A stretch of DNA of 64,000 bases. Origin: Metasolibacillus sp. (GTDB lineage: Bacteria > Bacillota > Bacilli > Bacillales_A > Planococcaceae). Numbering within the stretch: position 1 is the stretch's first letter; every line of letters starts with the position of its first letter. Made by a program: the position numbers and the translations under genes. Location of the stretch: NCBI RefSeq assembly GCF_025291715.1, contig NZ_JAMBIZ010000005.1, positions 124,001 through 188,000 on the forward strand, given 5' to 3'. This document shows positions 17,723-26,834 of this stretch, piece by piece. The notes under the pieces are model-generated. The model saw only the letters and a program-made list of their open reading frames with translations. It did no database searches and was not told the origin of the DNA.

Positions 17723-18640
17723 ATGAAACAGCAACAGCTATTTTTAACGATGCGAGACGGGCAACAAGTTTTTGTGCGCATATTTGAGCCAGAGCACCCA
17801 ATTGGACATATGCATATTTTGCATGGAATGGGCGAACATTCAGGACGCTATGAGGAGTTTGCCAAGCTTTTGTGTGCGCAGGGCTATTATGTATCACTAC
17901 ACGATCATAGAGGGCATGGCTATACGGCTAGGGGCAATTACGGGCATTTTGCGGATGAGCGCGGCTTCCATCATGTCGTATTAGATGTACTTGAAGTGCT
18001 TCTATATCTTCGTAAAACAGTGACAGTTCCCTTGACGCTATTTGGTCATAGCATGGGCTCATTTATCGCACGCCGTTTTATTCAGCTTTATAGCGATCAA
18101 ATTTCAGCCTGTATTATTTGTGGTACAGGCGTTACATCCGCAACACATTTAGCAGGTAATCAGCTTGCGAATACATTAGCGAAGGCACAAGGCAAGCAAA
18201 CAGCGAGTCCTTTCATGAATCGCTTAAGCTTTGGTAGCTTTAATAAAGCATTTGCAGATACAACAACAGAATTTGATTGGCTATCGCGTGACGCGGATGA
18301 AGTGCAAAAATATATCGATGATGAAATGTGTGGCTTTATTCCATCGCATCAATTTTACGCCGATTTGACAGAGGGCTTACTACTTGTCCATCGCAAAGAG
18401 GAGATGGCACGCACACGAACAGATTTACCAGTGCTATTTATTAGCGGTAGCCATGACCCTGTTGGCGATTTTGGTAAAGGGGTATTCAAAGTAGCCAAAA
18501 GAATGACTGATGTAGGAATGGAAAATGTCACAGTGCATTTATTTGAAGAAATGCGCCATGAAATTTTAAACGAAACAAATAAACAGCATGTGCATGATGC
18601 TGTATTACGGTGGTTAAAACATGTCGAAAACGAACTATGA
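17723..18640 (+). CDS. Alpha/beta hydrolase, monoacylglycerol-lipase/lysophospholipase type
   Basis: A 305-residue soluble alpha/beta hydrolase of the serine-aminopeptidase S33 group. Visible are the oxyanion region [15 protein letters not shown], the HDHRGHGYT segment, the nucleophile elbow GHSMGS (Ser near residue 110), the Asp in [12 protein letters not shown] and the His in MRHEILNE. The fold and motif order match monoacylglycerol lipase or lysophospholipase-like esterases; the substrate is not predictable. It sits 18 bases after mutL with its own site (AAGGGGG), and its end overlaps miaA by 20 bases, suggesting a mutSL-hydrolase-miaA-hfq transcription unit. Confidence 0.85.
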   Translation: MKQQQLFLTMRDGQQVFVRIFEPEHPIGHMHILHGMGEHSGRYEEFAKLLCAQGYYVSLHDHRGHGYTARGNYGHFADERGFHHVVLDVLEVLLYLRKTVTVPLTLFGHSMGSFIARRFIQLYSDQISACIICGTGVTSATHLAGNQLANTLAKAQGKQTASPFMNRLSFGSFNKAFADTTTEFDWLSRDADEVQKYIDDEMCGFIPSHQFYADLTEGLLLVHRKEEMARTRTDLPVLFISGSHDPVGDFGKGVFKVAKRMTDVGMENVTVHLFEEMRHEILNETNKQHVHDAVLRWLKHVENEL

Positions 18641-19529
18641 TGTTGTTGCAATTATCGGTCCAACAGCATCTGGCAAAACAGCATTAAGCATCCAACTTGC
18701 AAAGCTTATCGATGGTGAAATCATTAACGGTGATTCCATGCAAGTATATAAAGGGCTCGATATTGGAACTGCGAAAATTACAGCTGCTGAAATGGATAGT
18801 ATCCCGCATCATCTGCTTGATATAAAGGAGCCGACAGAAAGTTTTTCAGTAGCGGAATATCAGCAGCTTGTACGTGCTAAAATTGATGAGATTAGTGCAC
18901 GTGGGAAAGTACCGATTATCGTTGGCGGCACAGGCTTATATGTGCAATCTGTGCTCTATGATTTCCAATTTACAAAAGAACAAGTGAACGAAGAGGCACG
19001 CTCTCTTTACTATAAGGAGCTAGAAAAAGTTGGACCTGAGGCAATGCATGCAAAGCTAGCGGCACTAGATCCAGAAACGGCGAGCAATATTCACCCAAAC
19101 AATACTAGACGAATCATTCGTGCATTAGAAATGGTTGAATTAAGTGGCACATCAAAGGCGGCAGATGAGCATAATAGGGGTGATATCCCACTCTACAACC
19201 ATTTAATTATTGGCTTAGATATGGAACGTGAAAAATTGTATGAGCGCATTAATTTACGTGTTGATATTATGCTAGAACAAGGGCTTATACAGGAAGTGCG
19301 CGAGTTATATGATGCGGGTATTCGAGATGTACAAGCAATGAAAGCAATCGGCTATAAGGAGCTATGCACTTATTTTGCTGGGCTAGTTTCCTATGAGGAT
19401 GCGGTTGACCAAATTAAGCAAAATTCACGCCGTTATGCTAAGCGTCAACTCACATATTTCCGCAATAAAATGGATGTACAATGGATAGGTACAAATTGGG
19501 AACAAGTAAAGTCGCTTTTCGCCGAATGA
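18621..19529 (+). CDS. miaA: tRNA dimethylallyltransferase MiaA
   Basis: Transfers the dimethylallyl group from DMAPP to A37 of tRNAs, producing the substrate of MiaB encoded at 6.2 kb. The 302-residue protein has the P-loop [11 protein letters not shown] near residue 11, the [15 protein letters not shown] motif, [13 protein letters not shown] and the tRNA-contacting region RRIIRALEM, then [12 protein letters not shown] near the C terminus. The start codon lies inside the end of the hydrolase gene. hfq follows 143 bases downstream, as in B. subtilis. Confidence 0.95.
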   Translation: MSKTNYDVVAIIGPTASGKTALSIQLAKLIDGEIINGDSMQVYKGLDIGTAKITAAEMDSIPHHLLDIKEPTESFSVAEYQQLVRAKIDEISARGKVPIIVGGTGLYVQSVLYDFQFTKEQVNEEARSLYYKELEKVGPEAMHAKLAALDPETASNIHPNNTRRIIRALEMVELSGTSKAADEHNRGDIPLYNHLIIGLDMEREKLYERINLRVDIMLEQGLIQEVRELYDAGIRDVQAMKAIGYKELCTYFAGLVSYEDAVDQIKQNSRRYAKRQLTYFRNKMDVQWIGTNWEQVKSLFAE

Positions 19530-19672
19530 ATTTATAAAAATAGAAGGAAATTTATATTATATAACGAATATATATTAATGGTCATAAAATAGCTTGGTAT
19601 TTGCTGTGGCAAAGTCAGTCCATGTTTAGTCAAAAGTAAATATCATAATCAATAACAAAGGCGGGTGCTTAC

Positions 19673-19900
19673 GTGAAACCAGTTAATTTGCAAGATGCAT
19701 TTTTAAACCAATTACGTAAAAACAATACATTTGTAACAGTCTTTTTATTAAACGGCTTTCAACTAAAAGGTTTAATAAAATCTTACGATAATTTTACTGT
19801 ACTGTTAGAGGTAGAAGGAAAGCAGCACTTGATTTATAAACATGCGATTTCGACATTTGTGCCAGCAAGTACGATAGATATTAATAAAGAAGATGCATAA
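19673..19900 (+). CDS. hfq: RNA-binding protein Hfq
   Basis: Hexameric Sm-like RNA chaperone of 75 residues. The Sm1 motif is [28 protein letters not shown] and the Sm2 motif is [10 protein letters not shown], both of the Bacillus type. The start is GTG, preceded by AAAGGCGGG. The tail is short, as in Gram-positive Hfq. Confidence 0.93.
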   Translation: MKPVNLQDAFLNQLRKNNTFVTVFLLNGFQLKGLIKSYDNFTVLLEVEGKQHLIYKHAISTFVPASTIDINKEDA

Positions 19901-19922
19901 TTCGAATCGGAGGCTTATCGAA

Positions 19923-20225
19923 ATGAAAACAATGACAACAGATGAACTAATTAATTTGCTTGATGCAAACGAGGATTTACACGTAATTGATGTGCGTGAA
20001 GACTTTGAAGTAGCAGACGGTGTAATTCCGGGTGCAGTGCATATTCCATTAGGTGAAATTCCAAACAGCTTAGAGCAATTAGATAAATCGCTTCCTTACA
20101 TCATTGTATGTAAAGGCGGCGTACGCAGCGCAAATGCTTGCGAATACTTAGCAGAGCAAGGCTATGATGTAACAAATCTTGAAGGTGGTATGCTTGCATA
20201 TGATGGTGAGCTAGAATTTAAGTAA
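19923..20225 (+). CDS. Rhodanese-like domain protein
   Basis: Single-domain rhodanese of about 100 residues, beginning MKTMTTDELINLLD. It has the CDC25/rhodanese hallmarks: VIDVREDFEVADGVIPGAVHIPL and the active-site loop VCKGGVRSANA, whose Cys is the expected persulfide carrier. The final LEGGMLAYDGE is typical. I chose the ATG at 19923 because TCGGAGG lies about 10 bases upstream; an in-frame ATG at 19893 overlaps hfq and lacks a site. A role in sulfur relay or detoxification is inferred only from the family. Confidence 0.88.
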   Translation: MKTMTTDELINLLDANEDLHVIDVREDFEVADGVIPGAVHIPLGEIPNSLEQLDKSLPYIIVCKGGVRSANACEYLAEQGYDVTNLEGGMLAYDGELEFK

Positions 20226-20230
20226 AAAAT

Positions 20231-20290
20231 GAAAAGAGGTGTTAGAAAAGTCACGCGTGAGCCTGATTTTCTGCCACCTCTTTGATTTTC
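20231..20290. terminator. Bidirectional terminator between the rhodanese and TRIC-like genes
   Basis: AAAAGAGGTG pairs with CACCTCTTT with T/A tracts on both sides, between convergent genes. Confidence 0.6.
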
Positions 20291-20297
20291 TATCAAT

Positions 20298-20903
20298 CTA
20301 TTTCACTAACAGTTTTTTTCGTGGCAAATGCCAGCCACGCATATAAGAGAAAATACGTAAAGCTGTCACTGCAATAAACACCATATATAAAAACAAATCG
20401 CCAGTTAAAACTTGGAGTCCTATCATTAAACCTGCACCAGCTGCCCACATTGCATAAATTTCATCGCGTAACACAGTTGGTTTACGGCGTGCAAGTAAGT
20501 CTCTTACAATACCACCCCCTGAGCCAGTTAAAACAGCTGCCACAACAACAGCACTAATAGGAAGCTCTAATTTCACTGCATACATGGCCCCTTGTACAGC
20601 AAATGCTGCAAGCCCAATTGCATCAAATAAATTTCCCCAACGATTCCAATGCTTAATAAAGCGCTGTGGTACTAAAAAGAATAGCGTAACTGCAGCGAGC
20701 GCGATTTGGAACATCATTTCTTGACTCCATAAAGTAGTGACTGGTAAGCCAATTAATAAATTACGAATGGCCCCACCACCGAATGCGGTAACAACACCAA
20801 GCAAATAAACGCCGAATAAATCATATTCCTCCTCCATCGCAACGATAGCGCCAGACAAGGCAAAAGCGATTGTTCCAATAATACTAAAAACTTCCCAAGC
20901 CAT
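20298..20903 (-). CDS. Trimeric intracellular cation channel (TRIC/UPF0126) family protein
   Basis: Integral membrane protein of about 201 residues with the internal duplication typical of UPF0126/TRIC proteins. Each half carries a Gly-rich signature: GVVTAFGGGAIRNLLIG and AAVLTGSGGGIVRDLLARRKP. Around seven membrane segments are visible. The ATG at 20903 lies 7 bases from AAGGAG; a TTG two codons earlier would be too close. Prokaryotic family members conduct cations, and the physiological role here is unknown. It faces the rhodanese gene convergently. Confidence 0.85.
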   Translation of the reverse strand: MAWEVFSIIGTIAFALSGAIVAMEEEYDLFGVYLLGVVTAFGGGAIRNLLIGLPVTTLWSQEMMFQIALAAVTLFFLVPQRFIKHWNRWGNLFDAIGLAAFAVQGAMYAVKLELPISAVVVAAVLTGSGGGIVRDLLARRKPTVLRDEIYAMWAAGAGLMIGLQVLTGDLFLYMVFIAVTALRIFSYMRGWHLPRKKLLVK

Positions 20904-21056
20904 TTTCAAACTCCTTCTTATCGTAAATATCTAAGTTAGCAAACATGAGCATAACAATTATATAAAAATTAGTAAAGAGTAAATAGTTGACGTGATGAAA
21001 ATAGTTGATAAGATGGGATAGGATTAAAAACTATTAAGCAAAATAAGGAGACATCT

Positions 21057-22310
21057 ATGTTCACGTCAAACTTAACAGAACAAACAATGGAGCTTGCTGC
21101 TCGTATTGAAAATAAAATTGCTACATTTCATAAAAAAGTAGATGAAAACGCCTTTTTTAATCAGCAAAAAGTATTAACAGCATTTCGTGAAAATCAAGTT
21201 TCTGATTATCATTTACATCCTTCAAGTGGCTATGGCTATGATGATGAAGGACGCGATAATTTAGAGCGTGTCTATGCACAAGTATTTGGGACAGAGGCAG
21301 CCATCGTTCGTCCGCAAATTATCTCAGGCACGCATGCCATTACGCTTAGCTTATTCGGTGTTTTACGTCCTGGTGACGAGCTCGTTTATATTACAGGCAA
21401 ACCATATGATACGCTGCAATCAATTGTTGATGGTGGAGATAAAGATACTGGGTCATTAAAGGATTTCGGCATTAAATATAGCCATGTTGATTTAATTGAT
21501 AATGAGCAAATCGACTGGCAAGGCGTGCGTGAAGCAGTAAATGTAAAAACGAAAATGATCGCTATTCAGCGTTCAAAAGGCTATGCGACACGACCTTCAT
21601 TTACTGTTGCAGAAATTAGTGAAATGGTGCAGCAAATTCGCTTGATTGCCCCAAGTGCTGTGATTTTTGTAGATAATTGCTATGGTGAATTTGTGGAGCT
21701 ACTTGAGCCAACAGAGGTTGGCGTTGATTTAATGGCAGGCTCATTAATTAAAAACCCAGGTGCTGGTCTTGCGAAAATTGGCGGCTATATCGCAGGACGT
21801 GCAGATTTAGTAGAAAAATGTGCTTATCGCATGACCTCACCAGGCATTGGTGCGGAGGCAGGTGCCACATTAAATACATTAGCTGACTTTTACCAAGGCT
21901 TTTTCTTAGCACCACATACGGTTGCACAAGCGTTAAAAGGGGCAATTTTTACTTCGGCGATGCTAGAGGAAATTGGAATGGCAACAGCGCCGCACTACAG
22001 CGCACCTCGCACAGACTTAATACAATCCGTATCGTTCCAAACAGCTGAGCAAATGATTGCTTTTTGCCGTGAAATTCAAGCAGCCTCACCCATCAATGCA
22101 CATTTCGCACCAGAGCCAGCTTATATGCCAGGCTATGAGGACGATGTGATTATGGCAGCAGGTACGTTTGTGCAAGGCTCCAGCATTGAATTAACAGCAG
22201 ATGGCCCGATTCGCCCACCATATACCGCCTTTGTACAAGGTGGTTTAACCTATGAGCATGTAAAATACGCAATTTGCAGTGCTGTTCAAAAGCTAAGTAA
22301 TAAAGGCTGA
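21057..22310 (+). CDS. Methionine gamma-lyase family protein (YnbB-like)
   Basis: A PLP-dependent protein of 417 residues, related to cystathionine/methionine lyases and formerly annotated as aluminium-resistance protein. Characteristic segments are SSGYGYDDEGRDNLERVYAQVFG, RPQIISGTHAI, YDTLQSIV and the PLP-lysine region GSLIKNPGAGLAKIGGYIAGR. ATG follows AAGGAG. Lying just upstream of glnR-glnA it matches ynbB in B. subtilis; hflX, which precedes ynbB there, is not present in this stretch. Confidence 0.88.
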   Translation: MFTSNLTEQTMELAARIENKIATFHKKVDENAFFNQQKVLTAFRENQVSDYHLHPSSGYGYDDEGRDNLERVYAQVFGTEAAIVRPQIISGTHAITLSLFGVLRPGDELVYITGKPYDTLQSIVDGGDKDTGSLKDFGIKYSHVDLIDNEQIDWQGVREAVNVKTKMIAIQRSKGYATRPSFTVAEISEMVQQIRLIAPSAVIFVDNCYGEFVELLEPTEVGVDLMAGSLIKNPGAGLAKIGGYIAGRADLVEKCAYRMTSPGIGAEAGATLNTLADFYQGFFLAPHTVAQALKGAIFTSAMLEEIGMATAPHYSAPRTDLIQSVSFQTAEQMIAFCREIQAASPINAHFAPEPAYMPGYEDDVIMAAGTFVQGSSIELTADGPIRPPYTAFVQGGLTYEHVKYAICSAVQKLSNKG

Positions 22311-22452
22311 GGTTATGTTAAAAAATTTTAAATTGTTGCAGCATTAAAATTTGGAGTGACAGAATAAAAAAATAATTTTTTGCAAGAAATGGTATGCTCA
22401 TGCATTGATTTTCGCTCAGTGAAACCTTATATTTTGCAAAAATGCAAACAAT

Positions 22453-22501
22453 AAAACTACCTTAAAAGTGCTGTATAAAGCCATTTTTAAGGTAGTTTTT
22501 A
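22453..22501 (+). terminator. Terminator between the YnbB-like gene and glnR
   Basis: AAAACTACCTTAAAA pairs with TTTTTAAGGTAGTTTTT. It separates the lyase gene from the glnRA unit. Confidence 0.65.
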
Positions 22502-22538
22502 ATTGCTATTTCGAAGGTTATGATAAGAGAAGATTTCA

Positions 22539-22555
22539 TGTTAGGTTTTATCACA
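22539..22555 (+). promoter_or_regulatory. GlnR/TnrA operator upstream of glnR-glnA
   Basis: TGTTAGGTTTTATCACA fits the published consensus TGTNA-N7-TNACA exactly. It lies immediately upstream of the -35 box, as in the autoregulated glnRA promoter of B. subtilis. Confidence 0.75.
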
Positions 22556-22561
22556 TGAAAA

Positions 22562-22591
22562 TTGACGTATAAAAAAACACTGATGTATGAT
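22562..22591 (+). promoter_or_regulatory. Sigma-A promoter of glnR-glnA
   Basis: TTGACG (22562-22567) and TATGAT (22586-22591) are separated by 18 bases, just downstream of the GlnR/TnrA operator and 20 bases before glnR. Confidence 0.6.
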
Positions 22592-22610
22592 AATAGCGGA
22601 GGTGAATTAA

Positions 22611-22985
22611 ATGGGTAGTGAAATTCGTCGATCTATGCCAGTGTTACCAATAAGTATTGTGATGCAGCTAACGGATTTAACAGCGCGTCAAATACGATAT
22701 TATGAAGAACACAATTTAGTTCAACCTCATCGTACAGAAGGAAATAGACGAATGTTTTCGTTAAATGATGTTGATGTATTGCTAGAAATAAAGGAAATGC
22801 TTGAGCGAGGCACGAATATGGCAGGAATTAAAAAAGTATTTGCGATGAAGAAGCATGCGAATACAGAAGGCAAAAAAGAAATTTCTGATCGGGAATTGCG
22901 CCGCATTATGCGGGAAGAAATGCTACAAGCACGAAGCATGCAAAAAACATCCATTCGTCAAGGAAACCTTTCACGTTTTTATTAA
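22611..22985 (+). CDS. glnR: Nitrogen repressor GlnR (MerR family)
   Basis: A 124-residue MerR-type regulator that represses glnRA and other nitrogen genes when glutamine is plentiful, responding to feedback-inhibited glutamine synthetase. The winged helix includes LTARQIRYYEEHNLVQPHRTEGNRRMFSLNDVDVL. The C-terminal tail, ending QGNLSRFY, resembles the GlnR regulatory tail. ATG follows GGAGGTG. glnA follows 33 bases downstream. Confidence 0.92.
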   Translation: MGSEIRRSMPVLPISIVMQLTDLTARQIRYYEEHNLVQPHRTEGNRRMFSLNDVDVLLEIKEMLERGTNMAGIKKVFAMKKHANTEGKKEISDRELRRIMREEMLQARSMQKTSIRQGNLSRFY

Positions 22986-23018
22986 AAGTGCAAATTACTT
23001 AAGAGGAGAGTGTTACAT

Positions 23019-24353
23019 TTGGGTAAGTATACAAAAGAGGACATTAAAAAGCTGGTTCAAGAGCAAGAAGTAAAGTTTATTCGTTTACAATTCACTGATA
23101 TTTTAGGAACAATTAAAAATGTTGAAATTCCAGTTAGTCAGCTAGATAAAGCATTAGATAATAAAATGATGTTTGATGGCTCTTCAATTGAAGGCTTTGT
23201 TCGTATCGAAGAATCAGATATGTATTTATTACCTGATTATGATACATTCATGATTTTCCCATGGACAGCTGAAAAAGGCAAAGTAGCGCGTTTCATTTGT
23301 GATATTGCAAACCCAGATGGCACACCGTTCGCTGGTGACCCACGTTCAAACTTAAAGCGTATGTTAAAGGAAATGGAGAAATTAGGCTTTACAAGCTTTA
23401 ACTTAGGACCAGAGCCAGAATTCTTCCTCTTTAAATTAGATGAAAAAGGTGAACCAACACTTGAGTTAAATGATGATGGTGGTTATTTTGACTTAGCACC
23501 AACTGACTTAGGTGAAAACTGTCGTCGTGACATCGTGCTTGAGTTGGAGGAAATGGGCTTTGAAATCGAAGCATCCCACCATGAGGTAGCACCAGGTCAG
23601 CACGAAATCGACTTTAAATACGCAGATGCTATTACAGCATGTGATAATATTCAAACATTTAAATTAGTAGTAAAAACAATTGCTCGTAAGCACGGCTTAC
23701 ATGCAACATTTATGCCAAAACCGTTATTCGGTGTAAATGGTTCAGGAATGCACTTTAATGTTTCTTTGTTTAAAGGGAAAGAAAATGCCTTTTATGACGA
23801 GCAAACAGAGCTTGGCTTATCAGAAACAGCAATGCAATTTATGGCAGGTGTATTAGAGCATGTACAAGGTTTTACGGCGGTAACAAACCCAACAGTAAAC
23901 TCTTATAAGCGTTTAGTACCAGGCTATGAGGCCCCATGTTATGTGGCATGGTCAGCACGTAACCGTTCACCATTAATTCGTATTCCATCATCTCGTGGTG
24001 TTTCTACACGTATCGAAGTACGTTCTGTTGACCCATCGGCAAATCCATATTTAGCGATGGCTGTTATTTTACAAGCAGGCTTGGAAGGTATTCGTAAGCA
24101 ATTAACGCCACCACCAGCAGTGAATCGCAATATCTATGTAATGACAGAGGAAGAGCGTGAAGCGAATGGTATTTTAAACTTACCAGCGGCATTAGATGAT
24201 GCATTGACATTATTAGCGAAAGATACAGTTATTCAAGAAGCATTAGGTGAGCATATTTATGCGAACTTTAAAGAAGCAAAAGATATCGAATTTGATATGT
24301 ATCGCTCTACTGTTCATCAATGGGAGCGCGAACAATATTTAAAAATGTACTAA
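23019..24353 (+). CDS. glnA: Glutamine synthetase, type I
   Basis: ATP-dependent synthesis of glutamine from glutamate and ammonia; dodecameric GSI-alpha type. About 444 residues. I take TTG 23019 ([12 protein letters not shown]) as the start because AGGAGAG lies nine bases upstream and family members begin MAKYT; a GTG at 23010 would overlap that site. Signatures are [40 protein letters not shown], the ATP site [13 protein letters not shown] and [10 protein letters not shown]. There is no adenylylation Tyr loop, as expected for Bacillus-type enzymes controlled by GlnR/TnrA contact. Confidence 0.95.
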   Translation: MGKYTKEDIKKLVQEQEVKFIRLQFTDILGTIKNVEIPVSQLDKALDNKMMFDGSSIEGFVRIEESDMYLLPDYDTFMIFPWTAEKGKVARFICDIANPDGTPFAGDPRSNLKRMLKEMEKLGFTSFNLGPEPEFFLFKLDEKGEPTLELNDDGGYFDLAPTDLGENCRRDIVLELEEMGFEIEASHHEVAPGQHEIDFKYADAITACDNIQTFKLVVKTIARKHGLHATFMPKPLFGVNGSGMHFNVSLFKGKENAFYDEQTELGLSETAMQFMAGVLEHVQGFTAVTNPTVNSYKRLVPGYEAPCYVAWSARNRSPLIRIPSSRGVSTRIEVRSVDPSANPYLAMAVILQAGLEGIRKQLTPPPAVNRNIYVMTEEEREANGILNLPAALDDALTLLAKDTVIQEALGEHIYANFKEAKDIEFDMYRSTVHQWEREQYLKMY

Positions 24354-24356
24354 AAG

Positions 24357-24396
24357 AAAAGCGTTGGAGCTATTAGGTTCCAACGCTTTCTTTTGT
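24357..24396 (+). terminator. Terminator of glnRA
   Basis: AAAGCGTTGGAGC and GGTTCCAACGCTTTC form a stem followed by TTTTG. Confidence 0.75.
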
Positions 24397-24474
24397 TATT
24401 GCCCTAACTTATCCATGTACTGTTCGTAACTATTCATTGTTTGTTCTGCATTATTAAGAAAAGGAAAGACTCAT

Positions 24475-24585
24475 ATGACAAACAAGGAAAAATTAGTGAT
24501 TTTAAATAGCATGGAGGTTATAGAAACGGATGGCAATAAAACACGCATTGAAATTTCAACCGTAGCATTATTAATTAAAGATTAA
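24475..24585 (+). CDS. Possible 36-residue protein
   Basis: A short open frame starting MTNKEKLVILNSMEV has AAAGGAAAG about 8 bases before its ATG. It ends exactly where the convergent DUF4183 gene ends. I do not recognise the sequence; the clear ribosome binding site is the main support. It could be a remnant. Confidence 0.35.
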   Translation: MTNKEKLVILNSMEVIETDGNKTRIEISTVALLIKD

Positions 24586-24902
24586 GTTTGTGTAACTAAT
24601 TCTACGGCTTCCACTACTAATGGAGTTCCTGCTGTGATTGTACCTGTAACACCGTTAAATGTTAATTCTGTTGCAGAAATTGTATACGAATCACCTTCTT
24701 GTAATACGCCATTAATATAGAAATTATAGTAGCCATTTGCTACTACAGGAAATGCGGTAGCGGCAGTTCCACTATCGTCTAGAAAGGCAGTTGCAGCAAC
24801 TGTAGTACCGTCTGTGACAGGTAAATTTGCTGCTAAAACATTAAAGAATCTAGTCGAAGTGCCAGTAACATTTACATGAATATTGATAATTGAAAGTGCC
24901 AT
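24582..24902 (-). CDS. DUF4183 domain-containing protein
   Basis: About 106 residues from the ATG at 24902, which has AGGGGG nine bases upstream; a GTG three codons earlier overlaps that site. The sequence is rich in Thr, Val and Ala with beta-type patterning: NVTGTSTRFFNVLAANLPVT, ANGYYNFYINGVLQEGDSY, TAGTPLVVEAVEL. These match DUF4183, a domain of unknown function often found in spore-surface or exosporium-associated proteins of Bacilli. There is no signal peptide. A frameshifted paralogue lies 38 bases upstream. Confidence 0.75.
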   Translation of the reverse strand: MALSIINIHVNVTGTSTRFFNVLAANLPVTDGTTVAATAFLDDSGTAATAFPVVANGYYNFYINGVLQEGDSYTISATELTFNGVTGTITAGTPLVVEAVELVTQT

Positions 24903-24940
24903 TTTTTTCACCCCCTTTCAAGGGATAAAGGAATTCTATA

Positions 24941-25362
24941 TTATCTTTGTTGGAAACCTAATGATTCTATAATGATTGGAGTTCCAGCAAAGATAGTTGC
25001 ATTAAATGGGTTTAGAGTTAATGAATTAGGGGTTACCTGGTATGTGCCCCCTCTTGCATGACGGCATTAATATAAAGATTAACGTAGCCATTAGGATTAA
25101 AAAGTGTAAATTCGGTTACTGGATTGCCATTATCATCTGAAAATAAATGAGTTGGAAGTGTTACTCCGTTTGTTAAATCAATATTTTCTGTAACGATATA
25201 AAAATATCTATTTATTATGGGAATAATAGTTCCTTCAGGGATAATGACTGGAGGCGGTTGAATAGAACATATGTCAATAGCTTTCATAGGAGGCCAAAAA
25301 AATCGATTAATTGCACAATAACTGTTGTCAATCAAATTTTGCGAGCCTAATTTTTTAATCAT
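24941..25362 (-). pseudogene. DUF4183 paralogue frameshifted in a homopolymer tract
   Basis: From ATG 25362 (AGGGAGGTG upstream) the frame reads through YFYIVTENIDLTNGVTLPTHL and GYVNLYINAVMQEG, then leaves the family pattern at a run of five C on the plus strand (25047-25051) and stops at 25033. Adding one base there restores 140 residues ending GTPIIIESLGFQQR at 24941, which aligns with the intact DUF4183 neighbour (GTPLVVEAVEL). So this is either a pseudogene, a phase-variable gene or a base-call error in the C tract. The N-terminal extension of about 45 residues, with Pro-rich QPPPVIIPEG, has no counterpart in the neighbour. Confidence 0.7.
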
Positions 25363-25955
25363 TTTTTCTCACCTCCCTTTTTATCTTATGAATTAAGATT
25401 GGAGGGGGATTGGTAGTTTGTCTATTAAAGAAAATTAAATCACTATTTTAGGATAGGTGAGGCTACTAAAATGAAGATAAAATTTTGAAGAAATCAGGAG
25501 GCTAGACAACAATACGAGGCGTTTGAAGCGTGCAAGTTGGACACTGGCAAGTATGATTGAGAGAGAATAGGGCACATCAAAGGCTATCAACCAATAGAAG
25601 GACTAGATTGTTAATAGATGCAGCACTAGATAAAGTAGCCTTTAAGCATTTAACAACACCTTTAACGAAATTTTAAAGAGGAGATGGTAGGACAGTTATC
25701 AAAAAAATCTGGGCAATAGCCCGTGATCTTGGTATGGATTGGCAGGATGTATATAATGCGTGAATGTACACTTAAAGGATTAAAGAGAATTTTGCTATCA
25801 ATGCAAGGTCATAAATATGCGCATCCCAATAAGGCTACTAAAATGCATTTATGGAAACTAGAACAGCAATTAGGCTAGGATGATCCACAGCGTTTATAGG
25901 GTTTTATCAAGATAAAACCTGTAGAGAAACAAAAAGCGCCCTACAGCATTTTATG
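25363..25955. other. Non-coding stretch with decayed, possibly phage-derived sequence
   Basis: No intact gene. Several short plus-strand frames interrupted by stops resemble protein-coding relics. Near 25505-25615 is RQQYEAFEACKLDTGKYD, then ERIGHIKGYQPIEGLDC. At 25684-25762 MVGQLSKKIWAIARDLGMDW, then QDVYNA, follows a GAGGAG. Near 25850 is MHLWKLEQQLG, then DDPQRL. The second and third recall GemA/DUF1018-type proteins of Mu-like phages. This is a tentative reading. Confidence 0.4.
25917..25947 (-). terminator. Possible terminator of the TauE/SafE gene
   Basis: On the minus strand GCTGTAGGG pairs loosely with CTCTACAGG and is followed by TTTTATC. Confidence 0.4.
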
Positions 25956-26675
25956 TTAGTTAAAATAATCAATAAGAAGATAAATACCTGTGAAGCTTAA
26001 AAGAATATATGTAAGAATTTTAAATGCATTTTGATTTAACCATTTAAAAATAATTTGTCCTACATACAAGCCAAATAATACGATCGGAATTGCGTAAATG
26101 CTTGATTGCCATATGAATAGGCTAATACCAGTAAAGCATATTTGTGCAATAAGACTAATTAAATAGATAAATAGATAGAAAGCAAGTGTAGTTGCACGCA
26201 GCTTCGCTTTTTCTGTATTTGTCCCTGTAAAGTATAGCAATAAAGGTGGTCCAGGCATCCCGATGCTTGTTGTTAAAAGTCCAGATAATCCGCCAACGAT
26301 AAAGTCACGAACAGGGGTTGGCTTAACTCTAAAATTCAGTATTAATAATAATGTTAGCAATAACAGCAGTATCGCAATGCCTAATTTAAACATTTCGATA
26401 TCAATCGAAATAAAAAGCATAATACCAAAAGGTACGCCAGCTATACTGCCAATGGTTAGCCTTTTTAAAATCGTAAAATCAATTGTTGCTCTTATTTTCC
26501 ATATTAATGAAAGTGAAATAAATAAAGATAAAATAATATTTATTTGAATCGCCTCTTGTGGGAGCAGCAACATCAGCAGAAAAGGCGTTGCCATAATGGA
26601 AAAGCCAAAGCCTGTACTTGTTTGCAGCACAGAGGCGACAAATAAAATGCATGCAAAAAATAAAATAGTTTCCAA
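25956..26675 (-). CDS. TauE/SafE-type sulfite exporter family permease
   Basis: Membrane protein of about 239 residues with eight or so membrane segments and the family repeats, e.g. ASVLQTSTGFGFSIMATPFLL and GGLSGLLTTSIGMPGPPLLLYF. Members export sulfite, sulfoacetate or related organosulfonates; the substrate here is unknown. I chose TTG 26675 because AAAAGGAGG precedes it. Upstream in-frame starts would extend a non-hydrophobic leader into the divergent DNA alkylation repair gene. Confidence 0.8.
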   Translation of the reverse strand: METILFFACILFVASVLQTSTGFGFSIMATPFLLMLLLPQEAIQINIILSLFISLSLIWKIRATIDFTILKRLTIGSIAGVPFGIMLFISIDIEMFKLGIAILLLLLTLLLILNFRVKPTPVRDFIVGGLSGLLTTSIGMPGPPLLLYFTGTNTEKAKLRATTLAFYLFIYLISLIAQICFTGISLFIWQSSIYAIPIVLFGLYVGQIIFKWLNQNAFKILTYILLSFTGIYLLIDYFN

Positions 26676-26834
26676 GGTAGCCTCCTTTTCAAAATCTGTA
26701 ATCTCTATTGAATTATAAAAAATTAATCTCTTTATATTATAACGGATTAATAGGATAGAGGATATTTCTTCACTGACCTGTAATGAAAATGATAAACTAA
26801 GGTCAAAGTAATAATGACAAAAGGAGCAAAATGA

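Noticed and set aside
24405-24475. Minus-strand frame reading NNAEQTMNSYEQYMDKLGQ after glnA
   Set aside because: Only 24 codons are open and no start codon or site is present; it may be a gene tail relic but cannot be assigned.
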